Positions 1 to 8,412 of a DNA stretch of 64,000 nucleotides are shown here, one piece after another. The stretch spans positions 1 to 64,000 of the forward strand of contig JBLHKV010000001.1 of assembly GCA_047618115.1 (NCBI GenBank). Direction: 5' to 3'. The notes beneath the pieces are model-generated. The model worked only from the letters and a program-made list of their open reading frames with translations. It searched no databases and was not told where the DNA came from. This DNA is from CALJGI01 sp047618115. Its GTDB lineage: Bacteria; Pseudomonadota; Gammaproteobacteria; Pseudomonadales; Halieaceae. The translations under genes were made by a program, and so were the position numbers. The stretch's first letter is position 1. Every line of letters begins with the position of its first letter.

Positions 1-740
1 TGCTCATCCGCCAGCAACAGTTTGGCCTGTTCCACCCGGCGATGCGCCATATGGTCACCGATGGAGCAACCCCTACTGGCACGATAACCACGGGTGAGCT
101 GTCGCACGGAAAGCTGACAAAGCTGAGCCAGTTCCGTTAGCGTCGGCGAGTCTCCCCCTCCTCTGAGACGCTCTTCAATCAGTGCTAACCGCCAGGGTGC
201 AAGACCTCCTTTGTGGTTCTCGCCATTGGAAACATGGCAGTACCGCGCAAGCTCAATCGCAATTTGTGCGGCGATCAATTCGACCAGGGTTTCACTGGCG
301 AAACCTGGGTGCTTCGCTTCTTCAGCAAGACGATGTAGCAGTACCTGCAGATTCCGCTCCCGAATATCCAGGCCAGCGAGCAGCCCTCGATCCGTCCACT
401 CCAGCTCGCAGTCCAGCCAGGTATTGGTGCGCTGGGGATCGAATTCGCAGACAAGCGATTCCTGCTCACAGCAGCCATCACTGACTGACTGCATGGACTC
501 TCCCGGTGGCACCATGAAAATGTTGCCAATGCGCTCAAAACTTCGAGCGCCTGAGCGGCCGGGATAACGCCCCCGCGCGTTACCTGGGCGGGGAGTGAGG
601 CACAAATCGACGCGGTAGCTGTCCTTTTCCTCAGAGATGCTATCCACGGGCTCAGCAAATTTGAACCTCACTAGTTGAGCAGTCGCTATGGGCGCGACCA
701 GCTCACCTTCTACGGTCATGACATGTTTTTCAGGAGACAT
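1..740 (-). CDS. AraC-family transcriptional regulator, 3' end cut by window edge
   Basis: Reading the reverse strand from the ATG at 740 gives an open frame of about 246 codons that runs off the left edge with no stop. The protein begins MSPEKHVMTVEGELVAP. Residues 1-180 look like a variable ligand-sensing part. The last part (segments TLTELAQLCQLSVRQLTRGY and HMAHRRVEQAKLLLADE) reads as the first helix-turn-helix and linker helix of an AraC/XylS DNA-binding domain; the second helix-turn-helix lies outside the window. It is downstream of, and in the same direction as, the Rieske oxygenase pair, with its own 115-bp upstream region (741-855). It is probably a local activator of aromatic or steroid catabolic genes (inference). 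Confidence 0.8.
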   Translation of the reverse strand, partial: MSPEKHVMTVEGELVAPIATAQLVRFKFAEPVDSISEEKDSYRVDLCLTPRPGNARGRYPGRSGARSFERIGNIFMVPPGESMQSVSDGCCEQESLVCEFDPQRTNTWLDCELEWTDRGLLAGLDIRERNLQVLLHRLAEEAKHPGFASETLVELIAAQIAIELARYCHVSNGENHKGGLAPWRLALIEERLRGGGDSPTLTELAQLCQLSVRQLTRGYRASRGCSIGDHMAHRRVEQAKLLLADE

Positions 741-855
741 AATATCTGCCAAATTTAATAATCAACGTTGTTGGCTATAAAGTGTAGCACCGATACTTGC
801 AATCGGGCAAAAAAAGTCTCTGATGCTGCCGCTGCACTAACGGCTTATTGATGCA

Positions 856-1203
856 CTAGTCATCTGCTGTTGCACGGACAATCGTGAGATGTCGCGCCGA
901 TTCGGCGTGAGCTGGTTCGTCATCTCCCTGGATCTCTACCGCCAACGATATGTGCGCCAGACTGAGGACCAGGTCCATCAGACGCAGTTCCTTTTCATCA
1001 AGCTGGTCGAGCGACTTTTGGTCGAGCAGATCAAGTGCGGCGGGGACTAAATCCTTACCAGCATTGAAAAAACTGACCCGCTCGCTCTCTTCACTTTTGA
1101 GTCGCTGCTGCAGGCGATTATTGGCTCCTTTGATCAGCCAATAGTCAATAAAAGATTCCAGCGCTTCGAAGCCGACTGGCAGGCGTGGGCTCGAATGACT
1201 CAT
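856..1203 (-). CDS. small conserved-looking protein coupled to Rieske oxygenase
   Basis: 115-residue acidic, alpha-helical protein of no family I can name. It has no membrane segment, no signal peptide and no cysteines. The start overlaps the stop of the upstream Rieske oxygenase in an ATGA arrangement (1200-1203), so the two are almost certainly translationally coupled and probably act together. It is too short for, and unlike, the usual cystatin-fold beta subunit of ring-hydroxylating oxygenases and has no ferredoxin cysteines, so it is not an obvious redox partner. A small accessory or stabilising subunit is possible, but this is only inferred from position. Confidence 0.7.
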   Translation of the reverse strand: MSHSSPRLPVGFEALESFIDYWLIKGANNRLQQRLKSEESERVSFFNAGKDLVPAALDLLDQKSLDQLDEKELRLMDLVLSLAHISLAVEIQGDDEPAHAESARHLTIVRATADD

Positions 1204-2399
1204 TGCTCAGCAGTTCCATTTTTCAGCTCGGCTTTATAGGCTTGTACCCGCTGGTCGACCTGGTTAAATAAATGCCTGCACAGCACCTCCTGGGATTGGA
1301 AGTGCAGGTGTGACAATGCGCCGCTGGCTAACCCTCGATGACCAGCTTCAATCACAGCACGATCCTCGCAGTGAATATCCAGTGCAGTGGCCATGGCATA
1401 TTCGCGGGCAAAACGCTCGGAGGCGGTGTCGTCCTCGCCATTCCAGTACAAGCGAATAATGCTGCGAGTTTTATTGGCAGCAATGGGCACAATAAGCTGG
1501 GAGAACGGTGTCATCGCCGCGCCCAGGATAAACAGGTTGGGGAAGATGCCGAAATATTCCTTGTCCTGAAGATTGTAGCCGGCCTGCATTGCATGGCGGG
1601 CACCTTTACCAAATGCAAATGCCTGAAACGGCCGTAGTTCGGCATCCGGATTGGACCAAATAGTTTGGCTGCGATGCGGGTCGTAGAATCTATACCGAAC
1701 CGGATAGCCATAGGGATTCTGCGGGCCACCGGCGGCCTCTCCTGAGCGCGGGTGAATAAATCGGAGGTGGTAGTTCTCCTGAAAGTTGTCATAGGTCAGC
1801 TTCCAGTTGGCATCGACCTCATAGATGTATTCGGAATAGTTGGTGGCTTTTGCATGGGGTAGTTTTTCCAGCTCCGGCACCAGCGGGCCGAGGTATTCCT
1901 TGAGCGTTTGCTGTGGCGACTTGTCCAGATTGATAAAAATAAAGCCGGCACAGACGCCAACAGATACAGCAGGCAGGGAGCAGTTTGAGGGATTGGTATA
2001 AAACTTGTCAGCTTCGGGGGCCGAGAGCAGCTTGCCCTCATTGGAAAAAGTCCAGGCATGGTAGGGGCAGGTAAAACGGGAGCGCTTACCACTGTCGACC
2101 TGTACCAGCTCAGTGCCCCGGTGGGGGCAGACATTGTGAAACGCTCGAACTTCGCCATCCCGATCGCGGGTAATCAGCAAAGAAGTATTACCCGCTTCAA
2201 AGGGACGGACGATAAAACTGCCTGGATCAGAAATTTCACAGCTATGACCGATCTGAATCCAGCTGCGCTTAAAAATGGCCTCCCGCTCCAGCTCAAAGTA
2301 TTCGGGCTGGTAATAGGGTTCTGTTGGGATGGGGTCGGTGCCGACAAACGCCAGGTCTTCTTTGGGTACGGGCTCGAAATGTTGGTTTTTTACAGTCAT
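1200..2399 (-). CDS. Rieske 2Fe-2S aromatic ring-hydroxylating oxygenase, alpha subunit
   Basis: 399 residues, a normal length for a RHO alpha subunit. The Rieske site is visible as Cys91-x-His93 and Cys111-x2-His114. The mononuclear iron site follows at about 204-216 (DNFQENYHLRFIH, with His211 and His216), and the third ligand is probably the Asp in the CEDRAV segment near residue 345. The family uses O2 and electrons from a ferredoxin/reductase to hydroxylate or demethylate aromatic, steroid or quaternary-amine substrates; the substrate cannot be read from sequence. It starts 75 bp from a strong inverted repeat and is divergent from a TetR gene, which probably represses it. It is coupled to the small gene downstream. 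Confidence 0.92.
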   Translation of the reverse strand: MTVKNQHFEPVPKEDLAFVGTDPIPTEPYYQPEYFELEREAIFKRSWIQIGHSCEISDPGSFIVRPFEAGNTSLLITRDRDGEVRAFHNVCPHRGTELVQVDSGKRSRFTCPYHAWTFSNEGKLLSAPEADKFYTNPSNCSLPAVSVGVCAGFIFINLDKSPQQTLKEYLGPLVPELEKLPHAKATNYSEYIYEVDANWKLTYDNFQENYHLRFIHPRSGEAAGGPQNPYGYPVRYRFYDPHRSQTIWSNPDAELRPFQAFAFGKGARHAMQAGYNLQDKEYFGIFPNLFILGAAMTPFSQLIVPIAANKTRSIIRLYWNGEDDTASERFAREYAMATALDIHCEDRAVIEAGHRGLASGALSHLHFQSQEVLCRHLFNQVDQRVQAYKAELKNGTAEQ

Positions 2400-2473
2400 C
2401 GCAGTATCCCCACCGGTGTTCTTTGTTTCTTTGTGTTGCCGCAGTCTTGCTAAAAATTACAACACCCTCGTCG

Positions 2474-2499
2474 TTTTTACAACACAGGTGTTGTAAAAA
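2474..2499. promoter_or_regulatory. perfect 12-bp inverted repeat, likely TetR operator
   Basis: The arms TTTTTACAACAC and GTGTTGTAAAAA are perfect reverse complements separated by AG. The site lies between the divergent Rieske oxygenase (start 2399) and TetR gene (start 2618). Further copies of the half-site hexamer lie nearby: CAACAC at 2460-2465 and GTGTTG at 2433-2438. The size and symmetry fit a TetR-family dimer site. Binding by the neighbouring TetR protein is inferred from position. Confidence 0.8.
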
Positions 2500-2617
2500 T
2501 AGCGTGGTACTGAGATTATTTAATGGAATCTGTACATATTCTTTTGCGGTGTACGGAAAACAAGGCGCCGCCTACTGTAAATCAGTGTTTCCAAAAAAAT
2601 TCTGAGAAGGTTTTTAT

Positions 2618-3205
2618 ATGTCAGCACCAGATAGAACAAGCCAACGCCGCAATAAATGTTTTGATGAGACCCATCGGAGCATGATTAAAACCTCGGCCGG
2701 CCTGATCGCCGAGAAGGGGATAGAGTCTCTCTCAATAGCGGCCTTGGCCAGGTCGATGAGTATCAACCGAACCACCGTGTACTACCACTTCGACAGTAGA
2801 GAAAAGCTGATCGATGAAGTGAAGACCTGGTCCTCCGATCAGCTCGCTCAAGCCTTTCGGCAGGATATGACGCGCCAGGATCGCATAGAGCATATCTATC
2901 ACTTTGTGCTGGACAATCCCGAGCTGATCAAGCTGTGGCTGGACGACCTGATGTCTGTGGGTGATATACGCCAACTGTACCCGCACTGGAATGAGCTCGT
3001 GAATGGGATCCGGGAACATTTTCTGGGCTCGGACCTTGAGGGGACTATTGACCCGGAGGTCTTCTGCGTCAACTTGCTGACTAGTGCCTTTGTTGGGCCC
3101 AGAGTCTTCAAGCACAGCGTTTGCCCGACCGCCGACAATGAGGCGGTGGTCCAGCGCTTCAAGGCAGAGAGCATGCGCATGTTAGCAAGCCTGTCTCTCG
3201 CCTAA
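2618..3205 (+). CDS. TetR/AcrR-family transcriptional regulator
   Basis: 195 residues. The N-terminal helix-turn-helix is clear at about residues 20-65, including SIAALARSMSINRTTVYYHF followed by EKLIDEV. The C-terminal half is helical and variable, as expected for a ligand-binding domain. It is divergent from the Rieske oxygenase gene with the inverted repeat at 2474-2499 between them, so autorepression and control of the oxygenase operon are likely. The spacing to the downstream LLM oxidoreductase is only 59 bp, so it may share that transcript. Confidence 0.9.
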   Translation: MSAPDRTSQRRNKCFDETHRSMIKTSAGLIAEKGIESLSIAALARSMSINRTTVYYHFDSREKLIDEVKTWSSDQLAQAFRQDMTRQDRIEHIYHFVLDNPELIKLWLDDLMSVGDIRQLYPHWNELVNGIREHFLGSDLEGTIDPEVFCVNLLTSAFVGPRVFKHSVCPTADNEAVVQRFKAESMRMLASLSLA

Positions 3206-3264
3206 GTGCGGTTATCCGGCGGCAATAGCATTTTAAGACCTAAAGAAGCAATAAGAGGTGGACT

Positions 3265-4185
3265 ATGAGGTTGGGGTTTTCAATGCCGCATATGCTGCGG
3301 ATAAAGGCAATAACTCAGCCCTGGGAAGCGCATGTGACTGGAGCAGATCAGACACGCCTAGCGAAGCTGGCGGAAAAACTGGGTTACGAGATGATAGCGG
3401 TACCCGAACACTTCCTTGTGCCGCAGGAACACCGGGAGCTGTCCGGGCCGCATTATTTTAATGCCTCCAGTGCCATGGCTTACTGGGCTGGTGCGACCGA
3501 GAAAATTCGGGTCAACAGCTGTATCTCTATTTTACCTTTGCAGAACCCCATCATCACAGCCAAAGCACTTGCCACTATGGACTGGCTCTCCAGTGGTCGT
3601 GTCACCATTACGTTTGCAGTCGGCTGGTTGAAAGGTGAATTCGATGCTATGGGTGTCGACTACCATCAGCGCGGTGAGATCAGTGAGGAATATATCCAGG
3701 CTATCATCGAGCTGTGGACTAAAGAGAAACCCGAGTTCGAGGGCAAATACGTTTCCTTCCGAGACGTTGCCTTCGAGCCCAAGTGCTTCCAAAAACCGCA
3801 TCTCCCTATCTGGTTTGGAGGTGATGCTGATGCCGTATTAAAGCGCACTGCACGCTATGCCACCGGTTGGTGGCCCTTCCTCACCAAACCCGAAGATATC
3901 CCAGCCAAGATCGACTTTATTAAGTCGCAGCCGGACTACAAAGGCAAGTTGACCGATATTTTCTATGGTTTTGCTACCTCTCGTGTTGGAGATGGCCACG
4001 TTGTGCAAACAGACCCGCGCGCCAGACCCGGCATGACCAAGCAAGAAATTATCGACCGCCTCTGTTGGCTCATGGATATGGGTGTCACATGGAGTTCAGT
4101 GCCGATACCGCGAGTGAAGCACATAGAGGACTATTGTGATTACACGCAGTGGGTTGCCGAAGAAATCATGCCTGTGGTTAAGTGA
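3265..4185 (+). CDS. LLM-class flavin-dependent oxidoreductase
   Basis: 306 residues with luciferase-like TIM-barrel features: start MRLGFSMPHML, a barrel strand and loop around VPEHFLVPQEH, the segment LQNPIITAKALATMDWLSSGRV, and GWLKGEFDAMGVDY typical of this class. The family uses reduced FMN (or F420 in actinobacteria) for monooxygenation or hydride transfer; nothing here shows which. The start is preceded by an AGAGGTGG ribosome site. It is followed by a frameshifted sugar-isomerase-like gene and a convergent sulfotransferase. The same three families recur at 48044-51241. Confidence 0.88.
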   Translation: MRLGFSMPHMLRIKAITQPWEAHVTGADQTRLAKLAEKLGYEMIAVPEHFLVPQEHRELSGPHYFNASSAMAYWAGATEKIRVNSCISILPLQNPIITAKALATMDWLSSGRVTITFAVGWLKGEFDAMGVDYHQRGEISEEYIQAIIELWTKEKPEFEGKYVSFRDVAFEPKCFQKPHLPIWFGGDADAVLKRTARYATGWWPFLTKPEDIPAKIDFIKSQPDYKGKLTDIFYGFATSRVGDGHVVQTDPRARPGMTKQEIIDRLCWLMDMGVTWSSVPIPRVKHIEDYCDYTQWVAEEIMPVVK

Positions 4186-4270
4186 GGGGGAAACGACCGC
4201 TGTGATCCGCCAAAACTTTAGACCCATGACCTTGATGAGATAACTGACCCTGCACGGGATGGAGACCACA

Positions 4271-5058
4271 ATGTACAAACTTGGCATTCACCACATGAGC
4301 GCGCTGGAAGCGGATCCGCTCTCCTTCGTTTCCCTTGTCGCAGAAGCGGGCTGCAATGAAATATCCGTATTCACGCAAGCACCCGGGTCCAGCTCAAGAT
4401 TTCCTCTGGTGACAACGCAAAACCTTGTCGGCATGAAGGCGAGATTGGAAGACAACGGTATATACGTTACCAATGTCGATGCATTCATCATTAGCCCGAC
4501 ACAGATATCGCAGCCTTCAGGCCTGCCCTGGAACTTGGTGCCGAACTGAGTGCCCGCGGTGCGGTGACTATCGTCTACGACGCTGATGAATCTCGTGCAA
4601 TCGATTCCCTAGGAGCCCTGTGTAACGTGGCAGAGCCGCTGGGCCTGAAGATCGCCATCGAATTCGTGGCCGTCACTCCTGCCTGGAATACGCTGGCGAG
4701 CGCAGCGGAGCTGGTGACCAAAATCGGACACCGCAACCTCGCCCTGGATATCGATATTTTACATCTAGCGCGTTCGGGAGGGACGCCAGCAGATGTGGCA
4801 GCACTTGAATCTCGCCTGATTGCACACGCACAACTCAGTGATGTTGCAGACCTCACGGCTACCGCTGATTACGGCGAGGAGGCTGCAGCCAACCGTGTTA
4901 CTCCCGGTGATGGCGTATTCCCACTGGATGCATTCCTGCGAGCACTGCCCAAGGGAACCCCGCTGGAACTGGAAGTTCCCCAGCCACCAGACCGGCCCGC
5001 TATAGAGCGCCTTCGACATGTAGTAACCGCTACACGGCAGCTGCTAGACGCCCTGTAG
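4271..5058 (+). pseudogene. sugar phosphate isomerase/epimerase-like TIM-barrel gene, frameshifted
   Basis: The first part reads from ATG 4271 (MYKLGIHHMSALEADPL, ribosome site GGAG just upstream) in frame 2 to NVDAFIISP, then runs into a stop at 4547-4549. The rest of the protein continues in frame 1 from about 4495 (PDTDIAAFRPALELGAEL) to the stop at 5058, including LKIAIEFVAVTPAWN and LALDIDILHLARSGGTPAD. Joining the frames restores one barrel protein of about 262 residues. One missing base in the CCC run at 4495-4497 explains it. This is either a real inactivating deletion or a sequencing error. A paralogue of the family, intact, lies at 48044-48862. Confidence 0.82.
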
Positions 5059-5104
5059 AAGTGATACAAAAAATGCATGTTTCACAACGTTGACGCCGCT
5101 GCTT

Positions 5105-6250
5105 TCAGGACTTGACCGGGATTGCAAAGCGCTCGCAATAATCCTTATACCGCTCGCGAATTTGCTCCTTGTTTAGCCCGTAATCCTCTAACGAATAGGC
5201 ATGACTGCCGTGCTTACCCTTGGGGTTGTCCTGAATATAGCGATTCATTGCAGTTTCGGCTTCTGCGGTGAAAGGCTCATCGAAGTGCTGGTAGACCTTT
5301 CTAATTTCCTCAATCGGGTCGCGCATAACATCCGCGTATTGAATGTCGCAGATTGAATCCCAGCCGTGCTTTTCCTTGTAGGCCAAGGTGCGCGCAATCA
5401 TTACATCAAAAGTTTCCAGTAAACTTTGCCCGATGACCTTGGGGTCGACATCGTCACTGAACATCGGGCGCACGGTATTGACCAGACTGCAGGCAGATCC
5501 GACAACATCGACAGGGTCGCGGTGCGTCATAACCAACTGGGCGTCGGGGTAGATTGTGGTGAGTTCCTTGAGATAGAGCGGGTGCCATGGATTTTTCAGT
5601 GTCCAGCGGCCGCCGGTCTGAGCTTGTAATAACTGCAACAGGCGCTTGTGATATTGGAAGGCTGGCAGATAGTCCGCTTCGTGGAGAAACCATTGATGGT
5701 AACTCGGAATATCGTACATCGAGTCATAGTATTGTGCGACGAACGAAGGCGACATCGAAAACTGGCACTCGGTCGGGCTGTCGGCGTCCTCGTGATGAAT
5801 GGCTGAAATATGGGGCGCATATTTAAGCGACATTTCAATCTGTGCCTGGCTGGCCTCGTAGCGCGGCCCCCCATGCAGTTCAGATGTTTGGGGCGGCGGC
5901 ACCGAATCAAACGCCTCCCAGCGCAGAAAAGACCGGCGGGAAGGATCGGCACTTAGAAGGTTGATCGCCAGTGTCGTACCCGTGCGCGGCAGGCCGAACA
6001 CAAACAGGGGCTTTTCAATTGGCCGCTCCAGCACATGCGGATGCCGCGCCAGATAATCCTCTACCTTCATACGGTTTGCCAGCGTTGCGATCAGATTAGC
6101 CTGCACGCTCTGTGTTCCGCGATCAGTGAGCTTCGCCTCACTATTAAGCGCATCGACGAGGCGACCCAGCGCCTCCAGAATACCGTCATCGCCAAGCTGG
6201 CTCAGACCGGTTTGCTGCTGCGCGGCGGCGATTAGTTCGTCAACTTGCAT
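5105..6250 (-). CDS. sulfotransferase-family protein
   Basis: 381 residues. The 5'-phosphosulfate loop is seen as FGLPRTGTTLAINLL near residue 83, and the 3'-phosphate site as VMTHRDPVDVVGS in the middle of the protein. These are the PAPS-binding signatures of the sulfotransferase fold. The family moves a sulfuryl group from PAPS to a hydroxyl or amine; in bacteria most members of this group (PF13469-like) have no tested substrate. It is cytoplasmic, with no signal peptide. It is convergent with the LLM/isomerase pair and is one of three sulfotransferases in the window (also 29424 and 48948). Confidence 0.88.
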   Translation of the reverse strand: MQVDELIAAAQQQTGLSQLGDDGILEALGRLVDALNSEAKLTDRGTQSVQANLIATLANRMKVEDYLARHPHVLERPIEKPLFVFGLPRTGTTLAINLLSADPSRRSFLRWEAFDSVPPPQTSELHGGPRYEASQAQIEMSLKYAPHISAIHHEDADSPTECQFSMSPSFVAQYYDSMYDIPSYHQWFLHEADYLPAFQYHKRLLQLLQAQTGGRWTLKNPWHPLYLKELTTIYPDAQLVMTHRDPVDVVGSACSLVNTVRPMFSDDVDPKVIGQSLLETFDVMIARTLAYKEKHGWDSICDIQYADVMRDPIEEIRKVYQHFDEPFTAEAETAMNRYIQDNPKGKHGSHAYSLEDYGLNKEQIRERYKDYCERFAIPVKS

Positions 6251-6532
6251 AGTATTTTCCCCGATCAGTTATGCGCTTTGGAGGAACGCTACGACCATAG
6301 TGACACGGAATCCGGATACCTGATTTTTGCACGGCCACCCAGGGCCTGACAATGTTAATCGGCTTCGAAATCGGGCCGGCTATCGACATGCGGCCATGTG
6401 TCCCGGTCGATGCACTGCGGCCTGTAGTCGACACAGTTATTGATTGTGACGAGGGCTCACGTTTCCTACACTGGGAGATCTCTGGGTCGCGCAAAGCCAC
6501 GACTCTTATTTACGATCTCACTGGAGGTAATA

Positions 6533-7342
6533 ATGTCCAAGGGTTTATTTGATCTGAGCGGTAAAGTCGCACTGGTTACCGGGGGCAACAGCGGACTTGG
6601 CCTGGGCTTTGCCCGGGGCATCGCCAAACAGGGTGGAGATGTAGTGATATGGGGCCGATCTCAGGAAAAGAATACTATCGCAGTCGATGAGCTGCAGGCA
6701 CTGGGCGTGCGCGCTTCCGCACGCGCTGTCGATGTCTCCTCACAGGACGAGGTTATCGCCGGCTTTGAAGCACTGATGGCTGAATATGGACGGATCGATA
6801 CCGTGATCGCCAATGCGGGCATGCCACCCAACACGCGCTCCATTCTGAGCACCAGCAAGGAGGACTACCTAACCCTTCTGGGCACCAATATGCACGGGGC
6901 TTTTTACACACTGCAAGAGGGTGCCAAGTTGATGGTCACTCGAGCCGAAGCCGGTGAACCCGGGGGCTCACTGATTTTCTGTGGCAGTCTGTCAATTTTT
7001 CAGGGCGTACCCGGTATCGGCCCCTATGCTGCAGCCAAAGGCGGCATCAGCGCGGCACTGCGCTGTATGGCAGTGGAACTGGGTCAATTTGGTATTCGCG
7101 CCAATACCATTGCCCCAGGATACGTCAAGAGCGGTTTTGCAGGCGGCACCCAGGACGGAAAAATTCTGCCTGAAGAGGAATGGAATGATATCGACAAGCT
7201 CTTTGCCGGAAAAGGCGCCATCAAGCGGCCCGGTTTCCCGGAGGATTTTGAAGGCGTTGCCGCCTATCTCGCCAGTGATGCCTCCCGCTGGCACAGCGGG
7301 GATACCATTGTGATCGACGGTGCATCCCTGATACACATTTAA
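6533..7342 (+). CDS. short-chain dehydrogenase/reductase (SDR)
   Basis: 269 residues from ATG 6533, chosen because GGAGG lies seven bases upstream; an earlier ATG at 6440 lacks one. The NAD(P) motif is TGGNSGLGLGFA near residue 16, followed by NAG at the end of strand 4 and the catalytic Tyr/Lys in YAAAKG. The C-terminus GDTIVIDGAS is typical of FabG-type SDRs. It probably oxidises or reduces a hydroxyl/keto group of a hydrophobic intermediate. It is followed after 25 bp by a zinc alcohol dehydrogenase, likely in the same transcript. Confidence 0.9.
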   Translation: MSKGLFDLSGKVALVTGGNSGLGLGFARGIAKQGGDVVIWGRSQEKNTIAVDELQALGVRASARAVDVSSQDEVIAGFEALMAEYGRIDTVIANAGMPPNTRSILSTSKEDYLTLLGTNMHGAFYTLQEGAKLMVTRAEAGEPGGSLIFCGSLSIFQGVPGIGPYAAAKGGISAALRCMAVELGQFGIRANTIAPGYVKSGFAGGTQDGKILPEEEWNDIDKLFAGKGAIKRPGFPEDFEGVAAYLASDASRWHSGDTIVIDGASLIHI

Positions 7343-7367
7343 CAAGCTGTTTGCCGGAGAATTCACC

Positions 7368-8378
7368 ATGCGAAGTATGCTCAATATCCACGAGGTGGGC
7401 GATGCCCGCCTCGATCAGGTCGCCACACCCACACCGGGAAGCAAAGATGTTCTGGTCGACATAAAAGCCTGTGGTATCTGCGGCAGTGATCTTACCTACA
7501 TCAAGGTTGGGGGAATCATGCGCCCACCAGGTGGTGTGACACCACTGGGGCATGAAGCCGCAGGTGTAATCGCCTACGTAGGTGCAGACGTGGAAGGTGT
7601 CAGCGTGGGCCAGCGCGTGATCATCAACCCGATGATGACCCCCAGCATGATAGGCAGTGGCGGCCCGGAAGGTGCCTTTACCGAACAGCTGCTGGTAAGT
7701 GACGCCCGTATCGGCGACAGCCTGCTGCCCATCCCCGACGATCTTCCCTACGATATCGCCGCACTGACCGAGCCACTGGCGGTGGCCCTGCACGGCGTCA
7801 ACCGGGCCGAGGTGAAACCCGGCGACAAAGTGGTCGTCTTCGGTTGCGGGCCCATCGGGCTAGGCATGGTTTTATGGCTGCTTGAGCGCGGTGTTACAGA
7901 TGTCGTTGCGCTGGATCTTTCAGAAGACCGGCTGGCCCGTGCGAGAGCCCTGGGTGCCCAGGCCGCACTAAACCCTACCGAAGTAGATTTACGCGAGGAG
8001 CTGATGAAACTGCACGGCGTCGGCAGGGTCCTGAACCGCGATGCTGTAGGAACCGATGCCTTTATCGATGCCGCCGGCGCACCTAATATTCTCGCAGATG
8101 TCATCCGCATGGCGAAGTTTCACGCCAGGATGGTTGTGACCGCCGCGTACCTCGCGCCAATAGAAATCCCGCTAGGCTCGATGCTGACCACGGAGATGAC
8201 CATCACCACCGCCATGGGCTACCCCACTGAAATGCCTGAAGTTGTGGCTGCCCTGCCAAGACTGAAAGACAAGCTGGCACCCATGATCAGCCACCACTTC
8301 CCCCTGGAACAGGTCGTCGAGGCTTTGGACGTGGCGAGAGATCCCTCGTCTGCAAAAGTGATGATTGATATCGGCTAA
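7368..8378 (+). CDS. zinc-type alcohol dehydrogenase (MDR superfamily)
   Basis: 336 residues. The catalytic zinc ligands are visible as CGICGSD and GHEAAG, and the Rossmann motif as VVFGCGPIGLGMV. The four-cysteine structural-zinc lobe found in classical members is absent: the segment VIINPMMTPSMIGSGG has no cysteines. The family oxidises alcohols or polyols with NAD(P). The gene is co-directional with the preceding SDR, suggesting sequential oxidation steps. The end is 34 bp from the convergent carboxylesterase with no terminator visible. Confidence 0.9.
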   Translation: MRSMLNIHEVGDARLDQVATPTPGSKDVLVDIKACGICGSDLTYIKVGGIMRPPGGVTPLGHEAAGVIAYVGADVEGVSVGQRVIINPMMTPSMIGSGGPEGAFTEQLLVSDARIGDSLLPIPDDLPYDIAALTEPLAVALHGVNRAEVKPGDKVVVFGCGPIGLGMVLWLLERGVTDVVALDLSEDRLARARALGAQAALNPTEVDLREELMKLHGVGRVLNRDAVGTDAFIDAAGAPNILADVIRMAKFHARMVVTAAYLAPIEIPLGSMLTTEMTITTAMGYPTEMPEVVAALPRLKDKLAPMISHHFPLEQVVEALDVARDPSSAKVMIDIG

Positions 8379-8412
8379 AGTTTTAGCACTGGGACCAACG
8401 AGCAAGAAGCGG

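Noticed and set aside
3265..4185. F420-dependent function for the LLM enzyme
   Set aside because: The family contains both FMN and F420 users; no F420 genes are in the window, so the cofactor is left open.
8379..8412. Terminator between the alcohol dehydrogenase and the convergent esterase
   Set aside because: No inverted repeat followed by T-run is visible in the 34 bp.
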